NCBI GenBank assembly: GCA_027563935.2
Contig: CM050454.1
Location: forward strand, 77,954,596-78,018,595
DNA: 64,000 bases
Direction of reading: 5' to 3'
From: Costus lasius
Lineage: Eukaryota; Streptophyta; Magnoliopsida; Zingiberales; Costaceae
Shown: piece after piece, positions 45,660 through 57,193 of the stretch
Layout: each line of letters starts with the position of its first letter
Numbering within the stretch: position 1 is the stretch's first letter
Notes under the pieces: model-generated
What the model saw: only the letters and a program-made list of their open reading frames with translations
What the model was told of the DNA's origin: nothing
Database searches by the model: none
Translations under genes and position numbers: made by a program

Positions 45660-46054
45660 AAAGAGTAACACTCTTTTAGTGAGATGGGATCCAGATTTCA
45701 TACTTGGTCTCCGCGTCCCGCTCAGGCGAGATAAGATGCACAGAGAGTACAAGCACTAATCTCTGGTAGGCAGTCCCTGCCAATCACCAACCCGTGTGAT
45801 TCCCCTTCATCTGGGCAATCCAGCAGACTGTGCCAACTGAGTTGGTACAACACAATCTCTGACCCCACAGATGGCTGCCTCCATGTGCTACCATATGCGC
45901 CACATATGTAGCCTACATGGTCAAGCTGACCTGACCTACTCCCTGGACCACCACGTGCTATGCTGAGCAACGAGAAGCGATAAATCCCTTCTCTGTAACA
46001 CGCAGGTGAAATCACACACCGTCTGAAGATAGATGGACGTGCCCACTGAGTGGG
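45660..46054 (-). promoter_or_regulatory. Leader hairpin module of element F
   Basis: On the - strand: hairpin 1 at 46042-46054 (CCCAC/GTGGG), 2 at 45833-45845 (CCAAC/GTTGG), 3 at 45717-45730 (CTCGC/GCGGG), 4 at 45660-45676 (AAAGAGT/ACTCTTT, loop GTT). Intact in the one copy with an intact gag-pol. The gag ATG lies about 136 nt after hairpin 4. Confidence 0.62.
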
Positions 46055-47187
46055 TACAACACGGCTCCAACGATAGTCAGAACAGTGAGGTTTCGCGTCA
46101 GAAGGCATTACGCGCTTGATATTTTAGCGTTGGATTTTAACGGTCTTTTATCTTCTTACTATCAGGCAAATCCTATGGCTATAGCAGAAGATAAACACAT
46201 GCAATTCTAATTATATCAACAATAAATAGAAAGCATGATCTTATGTGGTAAAAGCCCAAAGCCTAAGTAAGACCTTAAGATACTTAAGTCTTCACTTGTT
46301 CTTCTTGGGACTTTTGCATCTCATCTGGTCCAACCCAGGGCCCTAGCGCCAAGAGCACCTCAGGTGCGCCACCAGCTGAATGCCCCACTTGGATGTGTGC
46401 CTTTGTGCTTTTGTCTAATCAAAATACATTTTGATCTATCTAGACAAGTTTGACTCGCAGGTCAAATATACAATAAATTAATTACAAATGTGACTCGCAG
46501 ATCACAAAATAATATTAACTTATAATTAACCAGGCACGCAGGCCCCAGCACAGCACTCATTAGGGCAACCCACATAAGATTAAATAAACAAGCATATGGT
46601 ATCAAATCAACATGTGATCCATCCATGAAATTAAATTTTGAAAAACCCCATGGTATCAATTTTAATTTCCTTATGTGCCCTACAACCTTACAATGGTCCA
46701 TTGATAGGGATCCACTCATCCATCTAGTCAGATCCTCTGCCCTTGCATGCACCAAGTCCTAACTGACTTGAGTTGACCTAATGGTCAACCATGCATGTAG
46801 AAAGGGCTGAACCACCCTCATGAGTTTCGGCAAGCGGGTGTGACCCCGGGCCTAACTCATGTGTGTTCAGTAGTCGTCTCAACCAGACCTCGCTACACGC
46901 CCTGGATGCAGTCGACCTATAGCCACCTTGTGCTTGCGCACAGGTGCTATCTGGTCAACCCATCTAGGCTGTCAGATGGTCTGATCAGACTCTCTGGATC
47001 GGACCTAGAAGATGCTTTCAAACCCATCAACCCATCTAAGGAGTTATAGTAGGGGCACCTTAGATCTAATCAGGCGCGCAAGATATAAGTTTTATAAAAC
47101 ATCTAGAACATGCGCAAACAAACAACATGCTTCACTTGAGAAAACAAGATACACCCAATATCTAGCATGTTGATAACCCTTAGATCT

Positions 47188-47246
47188 AGGGGGTCCCCTT
47201 CAAGGGGGAGCGCAAATAGGGGGTCCCCTTCAAGGGGGAGCGCAAA
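47188..47246 (-). repeat. 30-bp tandem duplication in F's leader
   Basis: Two copies of a unit containing the near-palindrome CCCCTTCAAGGGG and GGAGCGCAAA, period 30 bp. The same GTCCCCTTCAAGGGGGAGCG string occurs at the end of K's LTR (63241-63260), so the unit may derive from an LTR end. Confidence 0.75.
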
Positions 47247-47398
47247 CTTCTTGTAACAATGATACAAGCGCAAACTAGACAATGTAAACCTTGCATCATG
47301 TAAACGCATGTAAACAAAGTATCAAGTAAGCGCAACATAGCATCATGTATGGATCACAAACACTTCAAAGCAATCATATAGATCATATCGAAAGCCTA

Positions 47399-47410
47399 GC
47401 TCTGATACCA
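47399..47410 (-). promoter_or_regulatory. Primer binding site of element F
   Basis: TGGTATCAGAGC on the - strand, two bases from the 5' LTR at 47413. Confidence 0.94.
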
Positions 47411-47412
47411 AT

Positions 47413-49093
47413 TGAAGGGTCCCTAATATAAGGGGGTGAAACCCTAATCATGCGCATCTAGCAAGCATGGCGGAAAGAGGGTTTCTAGAAGATCGCATAT
47501 GATAACCATATGATCAACTTAAGGCTATGAGAAATCATACCAAAGCCATGAAGAGGATGGCGACTTGGAAGCGAGAGATCAAGATAGGTCTCCTCGAAAT
47601 TGTCGCACACAAAATGAGTGATGACTTGCTCCTTGGATGCTCCTTGTGCTAGCAAGGATCTCCAAGATGTCCTTGATCGAAATGGAAAGGAAGGGAACTT
47701 CTAGGTTGTGCTTGGCGAGACTTCCTCTCGTAGCTTTCGTCAAGTCCTCTCCACCGAAAAATTGGAGGAACCTTCACACGAGAGAATTCGGCAAGAGAGT
47801 AACCTCCCACACTAATGTGGAGGCGTTACACCATTTCCACTTCGAAACCGATTCCAAAAATGGAAAGGTGTTAAAGCTCATGCGTTCACTCTTGAGTGAA
47901 CCAAACGCTTAACTCATCTCCCATGAACCATGCGCTCAATCATGAGCCGGTTCTATTCGGTTTGGTCCAAGACCAATTAACCCAAGCCATATGGTCTAGA
48001 TTAAACCCTAAAGGTTCAAAATCTAACCGTTCAATTCTTGATGCTCCTGATCTCACCGATCTAGCATCATCTCTCTCGATCTAAGCTTACCGATCTCAAG
48101 CCCTAATCAATCAAACATGATCAGACCAGATCTCACTTACAATCAGAGATAAAATCCCTTTAAACTGAACCCAAACGATTCAGTCCACACGATCTGACTC
48201 AAGTAAGCCATATCATCAAATTGTGCGACCCTGAGGGTTTCCTTTAAATGTCGGTAACGACAACTCACGTTATCACGATCAGTGAGGGGTATCTAGCAAC
48301 ACATCACTGTCTCCCGATATAAAGGAAAGAGTCTTCCAAGACTACACCCAAAACACAGCACAAGTGTGAATGCAACTTCACAAGGCATGCATGTGTCCTT
48401 TGCCACTGGATGTTCTCATTGGACAAGCGTGTCAAGCTTGTAACTCCAATATGATGAGCATGATTAGATCAGATGAACATAGTCACCTGGGTATGGCCAT
48501 ACACTATCTCAACCATCTCATACAGGGGGGCCCTTTAGAACATCACACTCCTTGAACAAGGAGACGGCAATCCTTTATCTATCACTAGTGTTCTAACCTG
48601 ACTCATGATCATTATCTAAGATAGTTTATAATCATTATGTTTCAAATGATATTGAACTACCTCAAAACAATGACAATCATCATTTAGTAACACAAGTGAT
48701 CTCAAGTCAAAGGACATGTGCCACTTAGTGCAAACAAGGATCATTCATATTGTGACAAGCAATTGAATATCCTAGTAGGGTCTGTCTAGTACATCCAATG
48801 TACCCATGAGTCTACATCTTATTCCATGCTCGAAGCATCCTATAAGATTAGCACACATATTAGTCTCAATCATATCAAGGCTGTCTCATGTTCACCAAGA
48901 TATATCGACTAAGGACATATGCATGTCAGCCTAGCTGAACAGCTTTGAGACATTATTCAGAAGTACACTTATTACAGCAGACAAGGTAACAACCTGAACA
49001 ATAACCATGCATTTATAAACACAAGAGTTTATTACATGATACTATTACAATCCCAAAGGCCTCAAACATTAGCCTTAAGGGCATACCCCAACA
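47413..49093 (-). repeat. 5' LTR of element F
   Basis: 1681 bp, about 99.7% identical to the 3' LTR by eye. Followed by AGACT and the resumption of E's LTR. Confidence 0.95.
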
Positions 49094-49529
49094 AGACTGT
49101 ATTAAAGCATACCCATTATCAAATCTAGACATGAATAAATCAAGTCTAAGAATCAATGCAAACCTCTTGCATGTGAGATTGACTTGTTTGACTAGACAAG
49201 TCAATCCTCACAGTGGATCACTCCAGTGCATCCAATGCACCTGTATGTCTGCATTACTGTGCCCTGCACCTAACCAGCCCATACACCAGTCTCACATGTA
49301 CCAAAGCTGTACCATATCTGCTAAGGTACCTTGTCTGGGGATAGCTTATGAGAATGGATCCAATCCAAACTCCTGGGACATTATTTATGCAACTCAATAC
49401 ATCAACGCAGGTAGAGAAGTCTGCATAATAACGACCATGCCTATATAAAGAGTAATAGTTCTATCAAAGTACATTCAAACAATGCCTGACCATGTCCATA
49501 CATTGGTCTTTAGGGCATATACACCAACA
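49094..49529 (-). repeat. 5' LTR of element E, part 2 (beyond F)
   Basis: Starts with the second AGACT and continues to the LTR terminus ACACCAACA; aligns with 32922-33357. Confidence 0.93.
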
Positions 49530-52500
49530 GTAGGACACTGGCTCTTTGACAGAGTAAGGCCATGTCTCACTGGAAGGTATTCTTTCTTGGATTGCTCCAT
49601 GTAGAACCTCTCCAGTACCTTATCAATGTAGGTACTCTGACTAAGGGCCAGAAGCCTCTTGGATCTATCCCGGTAGATCCTTATGCCTAGAATATAGGTG
49701 GCCTCCCCTAAGTCTTTCATCACGAAACACTTCCTCAACCATGTCTTCATAGCTTGAAGACTAGGATGTCGTTTCCGATGAGCAGTATGTCATCAACATA
49801 CAAGACCAGAAAAATCACCAAGCTCCCACTGAATTTTCTGTATACACAGGCGTCATCTTCGCTTTTGATAAAGCCATAATCTCTCACGGCTTCATCAAAT
49901 CGAAGATTCCAACTTTGAGATGCTTGCTTTAATCCATAAATGGACCTCTTTAGCCTGCAGACCTTATTAGCCTCTGCAGGATGGATGAAGCCATCAGGTT
50001 GTGACATATACACATCCTCAGTCAGCTTTCCGTTAAGGAACGCTGTCTTCACATCCATCTGCCATATCTCATAGTCATGATACGCAGCTATAGCAAGCAG
50101 AATCTGAATGGACTTGATCATGGCAACTGGTGAGAAGGTTTCATCATAGTCCACCCCGTGGACTTGTTTAAATCCTCTAGCCACTAGTCTACCCTTATAG
50201 GTAACTATTTTGCCATCCATGTCTGTCTTCTTCTTGAAGACCCATTTACACCCTATGGGTTTTACCCCATCAGTCAACTCAACCAAATCCCAGACTTGGT
50301 TAGCCGACATGGAATCCATCTCGGATCGCATGGCGTCAAGCCATCTCTCGGAGTCCGGTCCACTGACCGCCTCATCATAGGTTCTGGGTTCATCCTCAAT
50401 GATGAAGATCCCATCGTGTTGGGTCGGTAGCGACCCATACCTTTCAGGTGCATGACGAATTCTCCCAGACCTACGCGGGACCTGTGTCTGAGCCTCATGT
50501 TGCCTAGCAACCGGTGTAGGTGGCTCAGATTCCATCTCTTTGCCTTGTGCTTGCACTTGGACCTCATCCAAGTCAAACTTCCTCCCACTAACTTCTTTCA
50601 TAAGAAAATCTTTCTCTAGAAAGACAGCACCCCGAGCAACAAAAACTTTGTTCTCGGTTGGGACATAGAAGTAGTATCCTTTAGTTTCCTTAGGATACCC
50701 CACAAACACACATTTATTAGATCTAGGTTTTAGCTTACTAGAATCCTGACGTTTGACATAAGCCTCACATCCCCAGATCTTGATAAAAGTGAGATTAGGG
50801 CGTCTCCCACTCCACATCTCGTATGGTATTTTGGAGACACTCTTAGATGGAACATTATTCAGTATCAGAGAAGCTGTTTCTAATGCATGCCCCCAGAATG
50901 ATGAAGGTAGAGTTGCATGACTCATCATAGATCGAACCATATCCAATAAAGTTTGATTTCTCCTTTCAGACACACCATTCCATTGAGGTGTTCCAGGAGG
51001 AGTGAGTTGGGATATGATCCCACACTCTCTCAGATAGTCAAAGAACTCACCGCTCAGGTATTCTCCATCTCGATCTGATCGAAGAGCTTTAATGGATCTT
51101 CCAAGCTGGTTCTCTACTTCATTCTTGAACTCCTTGAATTTCTCAAAGGATTCAAATGTATGTCTCATTAAGTAGACATAGCCATACCTACTGAAGTCAT
51201 CAGTGAAGGTAATGAAGTAGTTGTACCCTCCTCTGGCTTATTTATTGAAGTGCCCACACACATCAGTATGTATGAGATCTAATAAACCTTCTGCCCTCTC
51301 ACCAATCTTGGTGAAGGGCGCCTTTGTCATTTTCCCTAATAAACAAGGTTCACAAGTATCAAATTCCTCCAAGGAACTTGAATCTAACAATCCATTTGCA
51401 TGGAGTTGTTGGATGCGATTCTTGTTTATATGGGCTAATCGACAGTGCCACAGGAAAGCACCAACTGAACCACTCAGTTTGGTCCTTTTATTACTTATGT
51501 TACAAATAGAACTTTCCATATCCAAGATATATAGACCATTGCACAAAGTACCATTCCCATAGAACATATTTGCAAATGAAAAAGAACAGGAGTTCTTATT
51601 TATTTCAAATTTAAATCCTTTCCTTGCTAAGCAAGGAATGGATACAATGTTCTTAGTAAGTGAAGGTACACAAAAGCAATTATCTAGTTCTAATCGAAGT
51701 CCAGAAGGCAAGGAGAGAGTCAAAACGCCTACAGCAATAGTAGCAACCTGTGCCCCGTTTCCAATGCGTAGGTCAATCTCTCCAAGCCGCACCGATCTAC
51801 TTTTCTTGAGCCCCTGCATATTTGTACAAATATGAGCTCCACATGCGGTATCCAATACCCATGACATAGAAGTAGAAAGATTGACTTCTGTAACATAGAT
51901 ACCTGAGCTAGAAGTTAAGGCCAAGCCTTTCTTCTCCTCATTCTGAAGCTGCTTGCAGTCCCTTCTCCAGTGACCTTGCTCGCCACAGTGAAAACACCTC
52001 TGGTCTTTGACTTCTTTGCCTTTTTCTTCAGTGCTTTGGTAGGACCTCTGGCACTGCTCTTAGCACGTGCCTTACCCTTCTTCTTTATCTTCTTGGTCGC
52101 AGGGACCAAAAGAACAGAATTGGGTTTGGTCTTACCTATCTCTCGCTCGGCTGTTTGGAGCATATTCATCAATTCCTCCCGTGTGCACTCAATCCGGTTC
52201 ATGTTGAAGTTAATAATAAACGGACTGAAGCTAGGGGGCAGGGAATGCAGAATAAGATCCACAACTAGCTCGTTGTCTATGGTGTGTCCCAGTCTCCTGA
52301 GATGATCCACGTTCCCAATGAGTTTGAGAACATGGGGTCTCACTGGTGCACCCTCAGACAACTTGCACCGAAAGACTACTTTGGCGGTGTCAAATCTCTT
52401 AGTTCTAGCCTGAGCCTCGAACATCTGTTTCAGACGAGTGATCATCTGAAAAGCGTTCTGCTCCTCATATTGCACCTGCAGTTCAGGTGCCATGCTGGCT

Positions 52501-52736
52501 AGCATAAGACATGCAACCTCCAAAGAGTCATCCTGATGCTTTCTATAAGCATCTCTGTTTGCCGCTCGGGCATTAGGCGAAGGAGCCACAGGAAGAGGCT
52601 GTTCAAGGACATACAGCTTCTTCTCGAGCTTGAGGACTATCCTCAAGTTCTGATGCCAGTCCATAAAGTTAGTTCCAACTAACTTATCCTTATCAAGGAG
52701 TGATCGCAGTGATAATCCGCCAGTGTTCATAGCCAT
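49530..52736 (-). pseudogene. Proximal gag-pol of element G
   Basis: ATG at 52736 (MAMNTGG). Gag is open to the zinc knuckle, where one base is missing near 52004; the knuckle CFHCGEQGHWRRDC is readable only in the shifted frame. Protease DTAC and the pre-integrase region are open from 51924. A TAA at 51238-51240 replaces a Gln codon just after the first integrase Asp. Integrase D and E, the linker and RT up to YVDD are open from there to about 49770, where one base is missing. The next frame runs to E's insertion at 49529 and continues at 31137. Three point lesions plus the E insertion inactivate a gene that was otherwise complete. It differs from F clearly in gag and groups with D. Confidence 0.94.
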
Positions 52737-54411
52737 TGTTCTACAACACCCAAGAAGAACAGATTAGTACTACTTCGAATCATTTAAACTGGACTTGTTT
52801 TAAATTATTACTGCTCTCACTATTTTAAATTCGAATTGACAACCCACAAAGTCAATCGGGAAGTTTAAGACTTCCTAGTGAGATGGGATCCTTATTTCAC
52901 ATGAGGCTTTGCGTCCCACGAGGGTGGGATGAGATGCACAAAGTAACCCATGTTTCCTAAGGTGGGCGCGCCGGCCGGTTGCTCCAAGCAACTCCCCTTG
53001 TCGAGACAGTTTGGGCATTTCATGTCCAGCGAGGGCTGGATACAACATGAAACCTTTACCTCTCAACGATGCCTCTAGACTTTCACCATGTGCCCAGCAC
53101 ATGTGAACTTCTAGTCAAGTCCATTCCTAACCGTTATGCCCAGGGCCAACGAGTTTCCTTGCGAAGGCACGCCCAGGTTAAAACTGGACTGGAGAAACCA
53201 TTGCCACCACGCACTTTCTAAAGATAAGTGGGTGTGTCCCACGAGGGTGGGAAACAATTCACAACTCCACTGATAGATAGCTTAGTGAGGGCTACGCATT
53301 AGAAGGCTACCAGACTTGATATTTTAATTGAGGGTTTTTGTTTAAGGTCTCATCATCTCAGTTTTATCTTATGTCTATCATTACAGGCATGCAATCCTAT
53401 GGTGATAACATAACAATAAAACATTTCAGGCATGCTTCTGCAGATAATAATAAAAAGTAGTAAAGAATGATGTGATCATATCCTATTCAAGACATTGAAC
53501 CAATCCATGCCATGAAATAGGTTCAACTCTTGTCCTAGAACTCAAGCCCCAAAAACTAGACCTAGCCTAGCCGACCTCTAGCTTGAACTTCAAGGTTGGC
53601 TCTAAGGTCCTTCTCTCATGGTTTAGCTCTCAAACCCTAGAGGTACACTTTAAAAGTTCCCCATAGGTTCGGCCAATGCCATGGTCTTCCTCCAAGGAAG
53701 GTGCGCCACTATGCAAGGGGCCAAGATGGCTAGCTCTTAAACCAAATGAGGTTTGGCCAAGCTTTCTAGCGCCTCCAAGCAACCAAGCACCAACTTGCAT
53801 GCGCCACCTTGCATGCTTGCGCCATCAAGCAAGATGCGAGCATCAAGGTCCAAGATGGATGCGTCTAGCCCTTAATCTTCATCTTAATCAAAAGCAAAAA
53901 GAAAAGCGGCACGCAGGCCTCATGAGGATACATCGCAGGCATGCAAAGGGGGCTTGACTATTGATCACAACAGCATGCACAGTCATGGTATTTACTCATG
54001 CAATTCTACATGCTCATGAAAAACATAAAATCTGAAATTTTACTTTTTCATAAAATTAGTCTCTTTTTCTCATCTTCTTCTCACAAATCTTTTGGTTTAT
54101 TGCGATTTATTTTTCATGATGATTTCAGAGATCCTTTCGGCTGGCAATTTTGTCAGATCAAGAGACTTGGCCAGTCCGAAGACACAATGCCCGTCCTACT
54201 TGACAAAATTACGTGCGCCTTTGATCTTTAAATCAAACAAGAAAAATAGTCCAAAAATCCAAAACAGATTGAGAGGATGATAGAAACAAGAAACCCTAAT
54301 TTTTCCTACTTAGAAAAATCGTTTGCCATGCATCATGCTATTTACGAAAATAGAGATATGGCATGTGAGCATGAAAGAAAAGCATAAAACATCATTCAAG
54401 TCTTGCAAGTC
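52737..54411 (-). other. Untranslated leader of element G
   Basis: Noncoding, parallel to D's leader. Holds the hairpin module at 52859-53252. The remainder (53300-54400) matches D's 24905-25930 in outline. Confidence 0.75.
52859..53252 (-). promoter_or_regulatory. Leader hairpin module of element G
   Basis: On the - strand: hairpin 1 at 53237-53252 (TCCCAC/GTGGGA), 2 at 53025-53040 (TCCAGC/GCTGGA, perfect), 3 at 52914-52929 (TCCCAC/GTGGGA), all with CCTC loops; 4 at 52859-52875 (GGAAGT/ACTTCC). Confidence 0.62.
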
Positions 54412-54423
54412 GCTCTGATACCA
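54412..54423 (-). promoter_or_regulatory. Primer binding site of element G
   Basis: TGGTATCAGAGC on the - strand, one base from the LTR that starts at 54425. Confidence 0.93.
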
Positions 54424-54424
54424 C

Positions 54425-55539
54425 TGTAGGGAAACCCCGGGGACATTTTACAATTTTCAGAATCATAGACATACATATTACGCAGCGGAAGAATGTCCCC
54501 GAAACAGGCCGGTCCCAAAAACCCAGTGAAGATCGCAAGCAAGGGAGTCGACACGATGAGTTAGGAAATACCTTAAGAGCAATTTGGAGTGATGCCTATG
54601 TAGGCGCCCAAGTGTGCGCCCTCTGCAGTCTCACACACACGGATCTCTTGAGTTCTCTTCTTCCACGCCCGGTGCTAGCCTCGGGAAGAAGATCCAAGCC
54701 AGCCTTAGGGAGATGCTCTACTTCACTTGCGCCACCAAGAGAAAAGATGCGCCAAGGGAAGAGGGAAACTACCCAAGCCGCCAAGCACTAAAGCTCCTTG
54801 CTCCAAGAGGAAAGGAGGGAGAGGCTTGCGGTTATGGAAGAAGGAAGATGCGCCCTTGCTCCTAGCACTCGCCCCTCTTCTTGTGTTCACGCCTTTTAGG
54901 ATTGATCACTCTTGGAGGGCTCGGCTAGGTGCTCTTTTATAGGGCAAGAAGCGGTTCATGAAAGGCTAGGATCAAGACAAGTGGGCGGCTAGGATGAGAA
55001 GGTTTGAGACAAGGAAAGTCTCCAAGACATTTCCATAATTCTCATTCAATCATTCCTCTTAGAGCCCATGCCTTTCTTTGTGCGCCAAGGCCTTGGCTTG
55101 CGCCCCAAGTAATGCCATAGAGGCATTCATACCATATGGAATAAAGGGGGAGGCGCCAATTGCTTCCTTATGAAGCAAATTGCGCCACTTCTCCCCATTA
55201 TGCCCATAGGCGCCTAGGGGAGAAGATTTGTCCCCATTATACCCTTTTAGCCTTTCTTCTCTTCATGACAACTTATTATTGGGCCTCATTGGAAAATGAG
55301 CTAGCCCAAACTCCATTACATGGGTTGATTAAGCACTTGGATCCAATCCAATGCAGCCCTAATTCAAATGTGACCAACCATGGTCAAATACGGGTCAACC
55401 TGCCAAAAATGAAGTTTGGCTCCAATAATATTCTTCCATCTCATCAGGCCCATTGGCGCTGACGAAATCTCCCAATTAGATCTGAGTTATCCAATAACTC
55501 GATCATAAGGCTTCCCGATCAATACAAGAACTCAAGTAT
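54425..55539 (-). repeat. 5' LTR of element G, part 1 (up to H)
   Basis: Aligns with 28447-29556. Ends with AGTAT (55535-55539), the left half of H's target duplication. TATA box CTATAAAAG at 54934-54942. Confidence 0.92.
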
Positions 55540-57193
55540 TGATGTAGGGTGGAGACACGTGTTGTGCAAACCAGAACAAAGAGTATTTTTACCAGAATTC
55601 AGTGCTATAGAAATATATCATTTAAGAAAAGTAGCTATGTAGGTTCCAAAGATCCAAAATTTGAACTGATTAAGCCAAGATGTAGAGAAAAACTAGTTCT
55701 TTTCAACCGTATAGGAATTAGAGTGTGAAGAACTATCAGACAATAAGAACATGTGCGATAAAATGCCTAATCAGATTAGCAAATCAAAATAGCACAGAAA
55801 TCGTTTCAGTCTTCAAAATTTGTTAGGTCTACTAGGTTGACCTGGTGATTCTTCCATGGAACCATGTGGTACAACAAGTGGGATGTAACATACTCTTCCA
55901 AATCGTTTCAGAGTTCAGGGATTCTAGCAAGTCCAAGTATTTTAAATACCTGCACAAAGAAGGTTAAACATATTAGTTTTAAAGAAGAACAGAAGAATAG
56001 TTAGACACGGGAATCTGAAAACAGGGGACGTTGTGCGATGGAGCAGAGTTCGTCGCCGGACAACCGGTGGTGCACGAACTCGGAACCTGCTACTACTGGA
56101 GGATGCTGTGGCTGACGAGAGGACGTGGCCAGAGTTTGGAGATGAAAGATGGCCGGACGGAGGAGATCGACGATGAAAGGCGGATCTGAGGCGGAAGCTG
56201 GGCGGAAACAGGGGAAAACGAGCGTGGAGCAGAGTTGGTCGGCGTTCGTCCGGTGGCTGACGATCGCCGGACCTGTTACGATGGGAGGTCCCTCTGACTA
56301 TGGCGAAGTGGTGGCCGGAGTTTGGAGGCGGACGGTGGCTGGTCGGAGTCGAACGGCGCTGAAAGGCGGGAGTAGGGCGGAATCAGGGCGAGAACAGGGG
56401 ATCGAAATGAAGTTTCAATTCCGGTGATCGGAGAGTCGGATGGATGGATGCCAGTGGCTGTGGCTTCATCTTGGGGAGAGGGAGTGGTGGCCGAAGTCTC
56501 GTGGAGATCCGGCCGGTGGATCATCGGCGGCGAACTCAGAAAATTCCGAAAATCTGGAACTGTTGCGGCTGGAAGATTGAACTTGTGAGGAAGAAGAGAA
56601 TGGAGGAGAGGGGAAGAGAGGAGGAAGGGGCTCAGCCCTAGAAGGAGGTGAGGGGAAGGATAGGCGACACAAGCGCCTCAGAGGAGAAGAAGATCGGAGA
56701 CATCCGATTGAGGAAGCAAAACCATTTCCATTCAACATATCTGTCGATTACAAGGATACATGAGTGTAAGATATAGGGGAAGCTTTGAGAGAGGTTGCAC
56801 GCGAACGTTCAAGGTGAACGTTGTTCTTTCCATCTCCAGCAAAGAGACGTTGTGCTTCCATTTGCAGCGATGAAGGGAGAGACGTTGAGCCTTCCTTCTT
56901 TGCAGTGATCAAGATTTGTGTTGATGTGCGCTTTGATGAAATCCTAGAATCTGATTTGGAGTTGGCGCATCTTGCTTTGTTGCTGGCTGATCCAATGGAA
57001 TAGTCTTGGGCTTCTTTGTGGCGAATTATTGCTGATAAGTGGGCTTTGTCTTGGGCCTCTTATGAAGTGGTTAATTATTGAGCTAGCTTTATTGATTGAG
57101 CTTGCTAGCTTATTCGCGACCTCACGAGTCTTTGTCTATGGCACCTTTAGGCTCCACTTGTATCTTCGTGGCTTGTGGTTCCTGTCCGCATCA
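55540..57193 (-). repeat. 3' LTR of element H
   Basis: 1654 bp, unusually GC-rich around 56030-56700 (CGGAGG-type tracts), which creates long chance frames on both strands. Preceded on the - strand by polypurine tract ACCTGGGGAGAA (57194-57205). Confidence 0.93.

Larger units (their letters stand above)
45525..47398 (-). other. Untranslated leader of element F
   Basis: Contains the hairpin module (45660-46054). It lacks the SINE-like insert of A and B (single related site about 46375-46400). It has a 30-bp tandem duplication at 47188-47246. Confidence 0.75.
39938..49093 (-). mobile_element. Copia element F, full-length and apparently intact
   Basis: 9156 bp inserted in E's 5' LTR, flanked by AGACT (39933-39937 and 49094-49098). 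Two LTRs of 1682 and 1681 bp differ by 5 substitutions and one G-run indel by eye. Primer site, leader hairpins, an uninterrupted 1294-codon gag-pol and a polypurine region are all present. The lineage is probably in the Tork/TAR/Angela part of plant copia, judged from the long LTRs and protein style; this is an inference. It is the youngest insertion in the window. Confidence 0.95.
31138..49529 (-). mobile_element. Copia element E, inserted in G and containing F
   Basis: Bounded by TGTTAGGGAA at left and ACACCAACA at right on the + strand, with the target duplication GTAGG (31133-31137, 49530-49534). Without F it is about 9.2 kb: 3' LTR 31138-33357, ruined pol and gag 33358-36626, leader, primer site 38136-38147, 5' LTR 38149-39937 plus 49099-49529. 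The two LTRs differ at about 46 of 2220 positions (about 2%), much less than the decay of the coding part. Confidence 0.92.
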
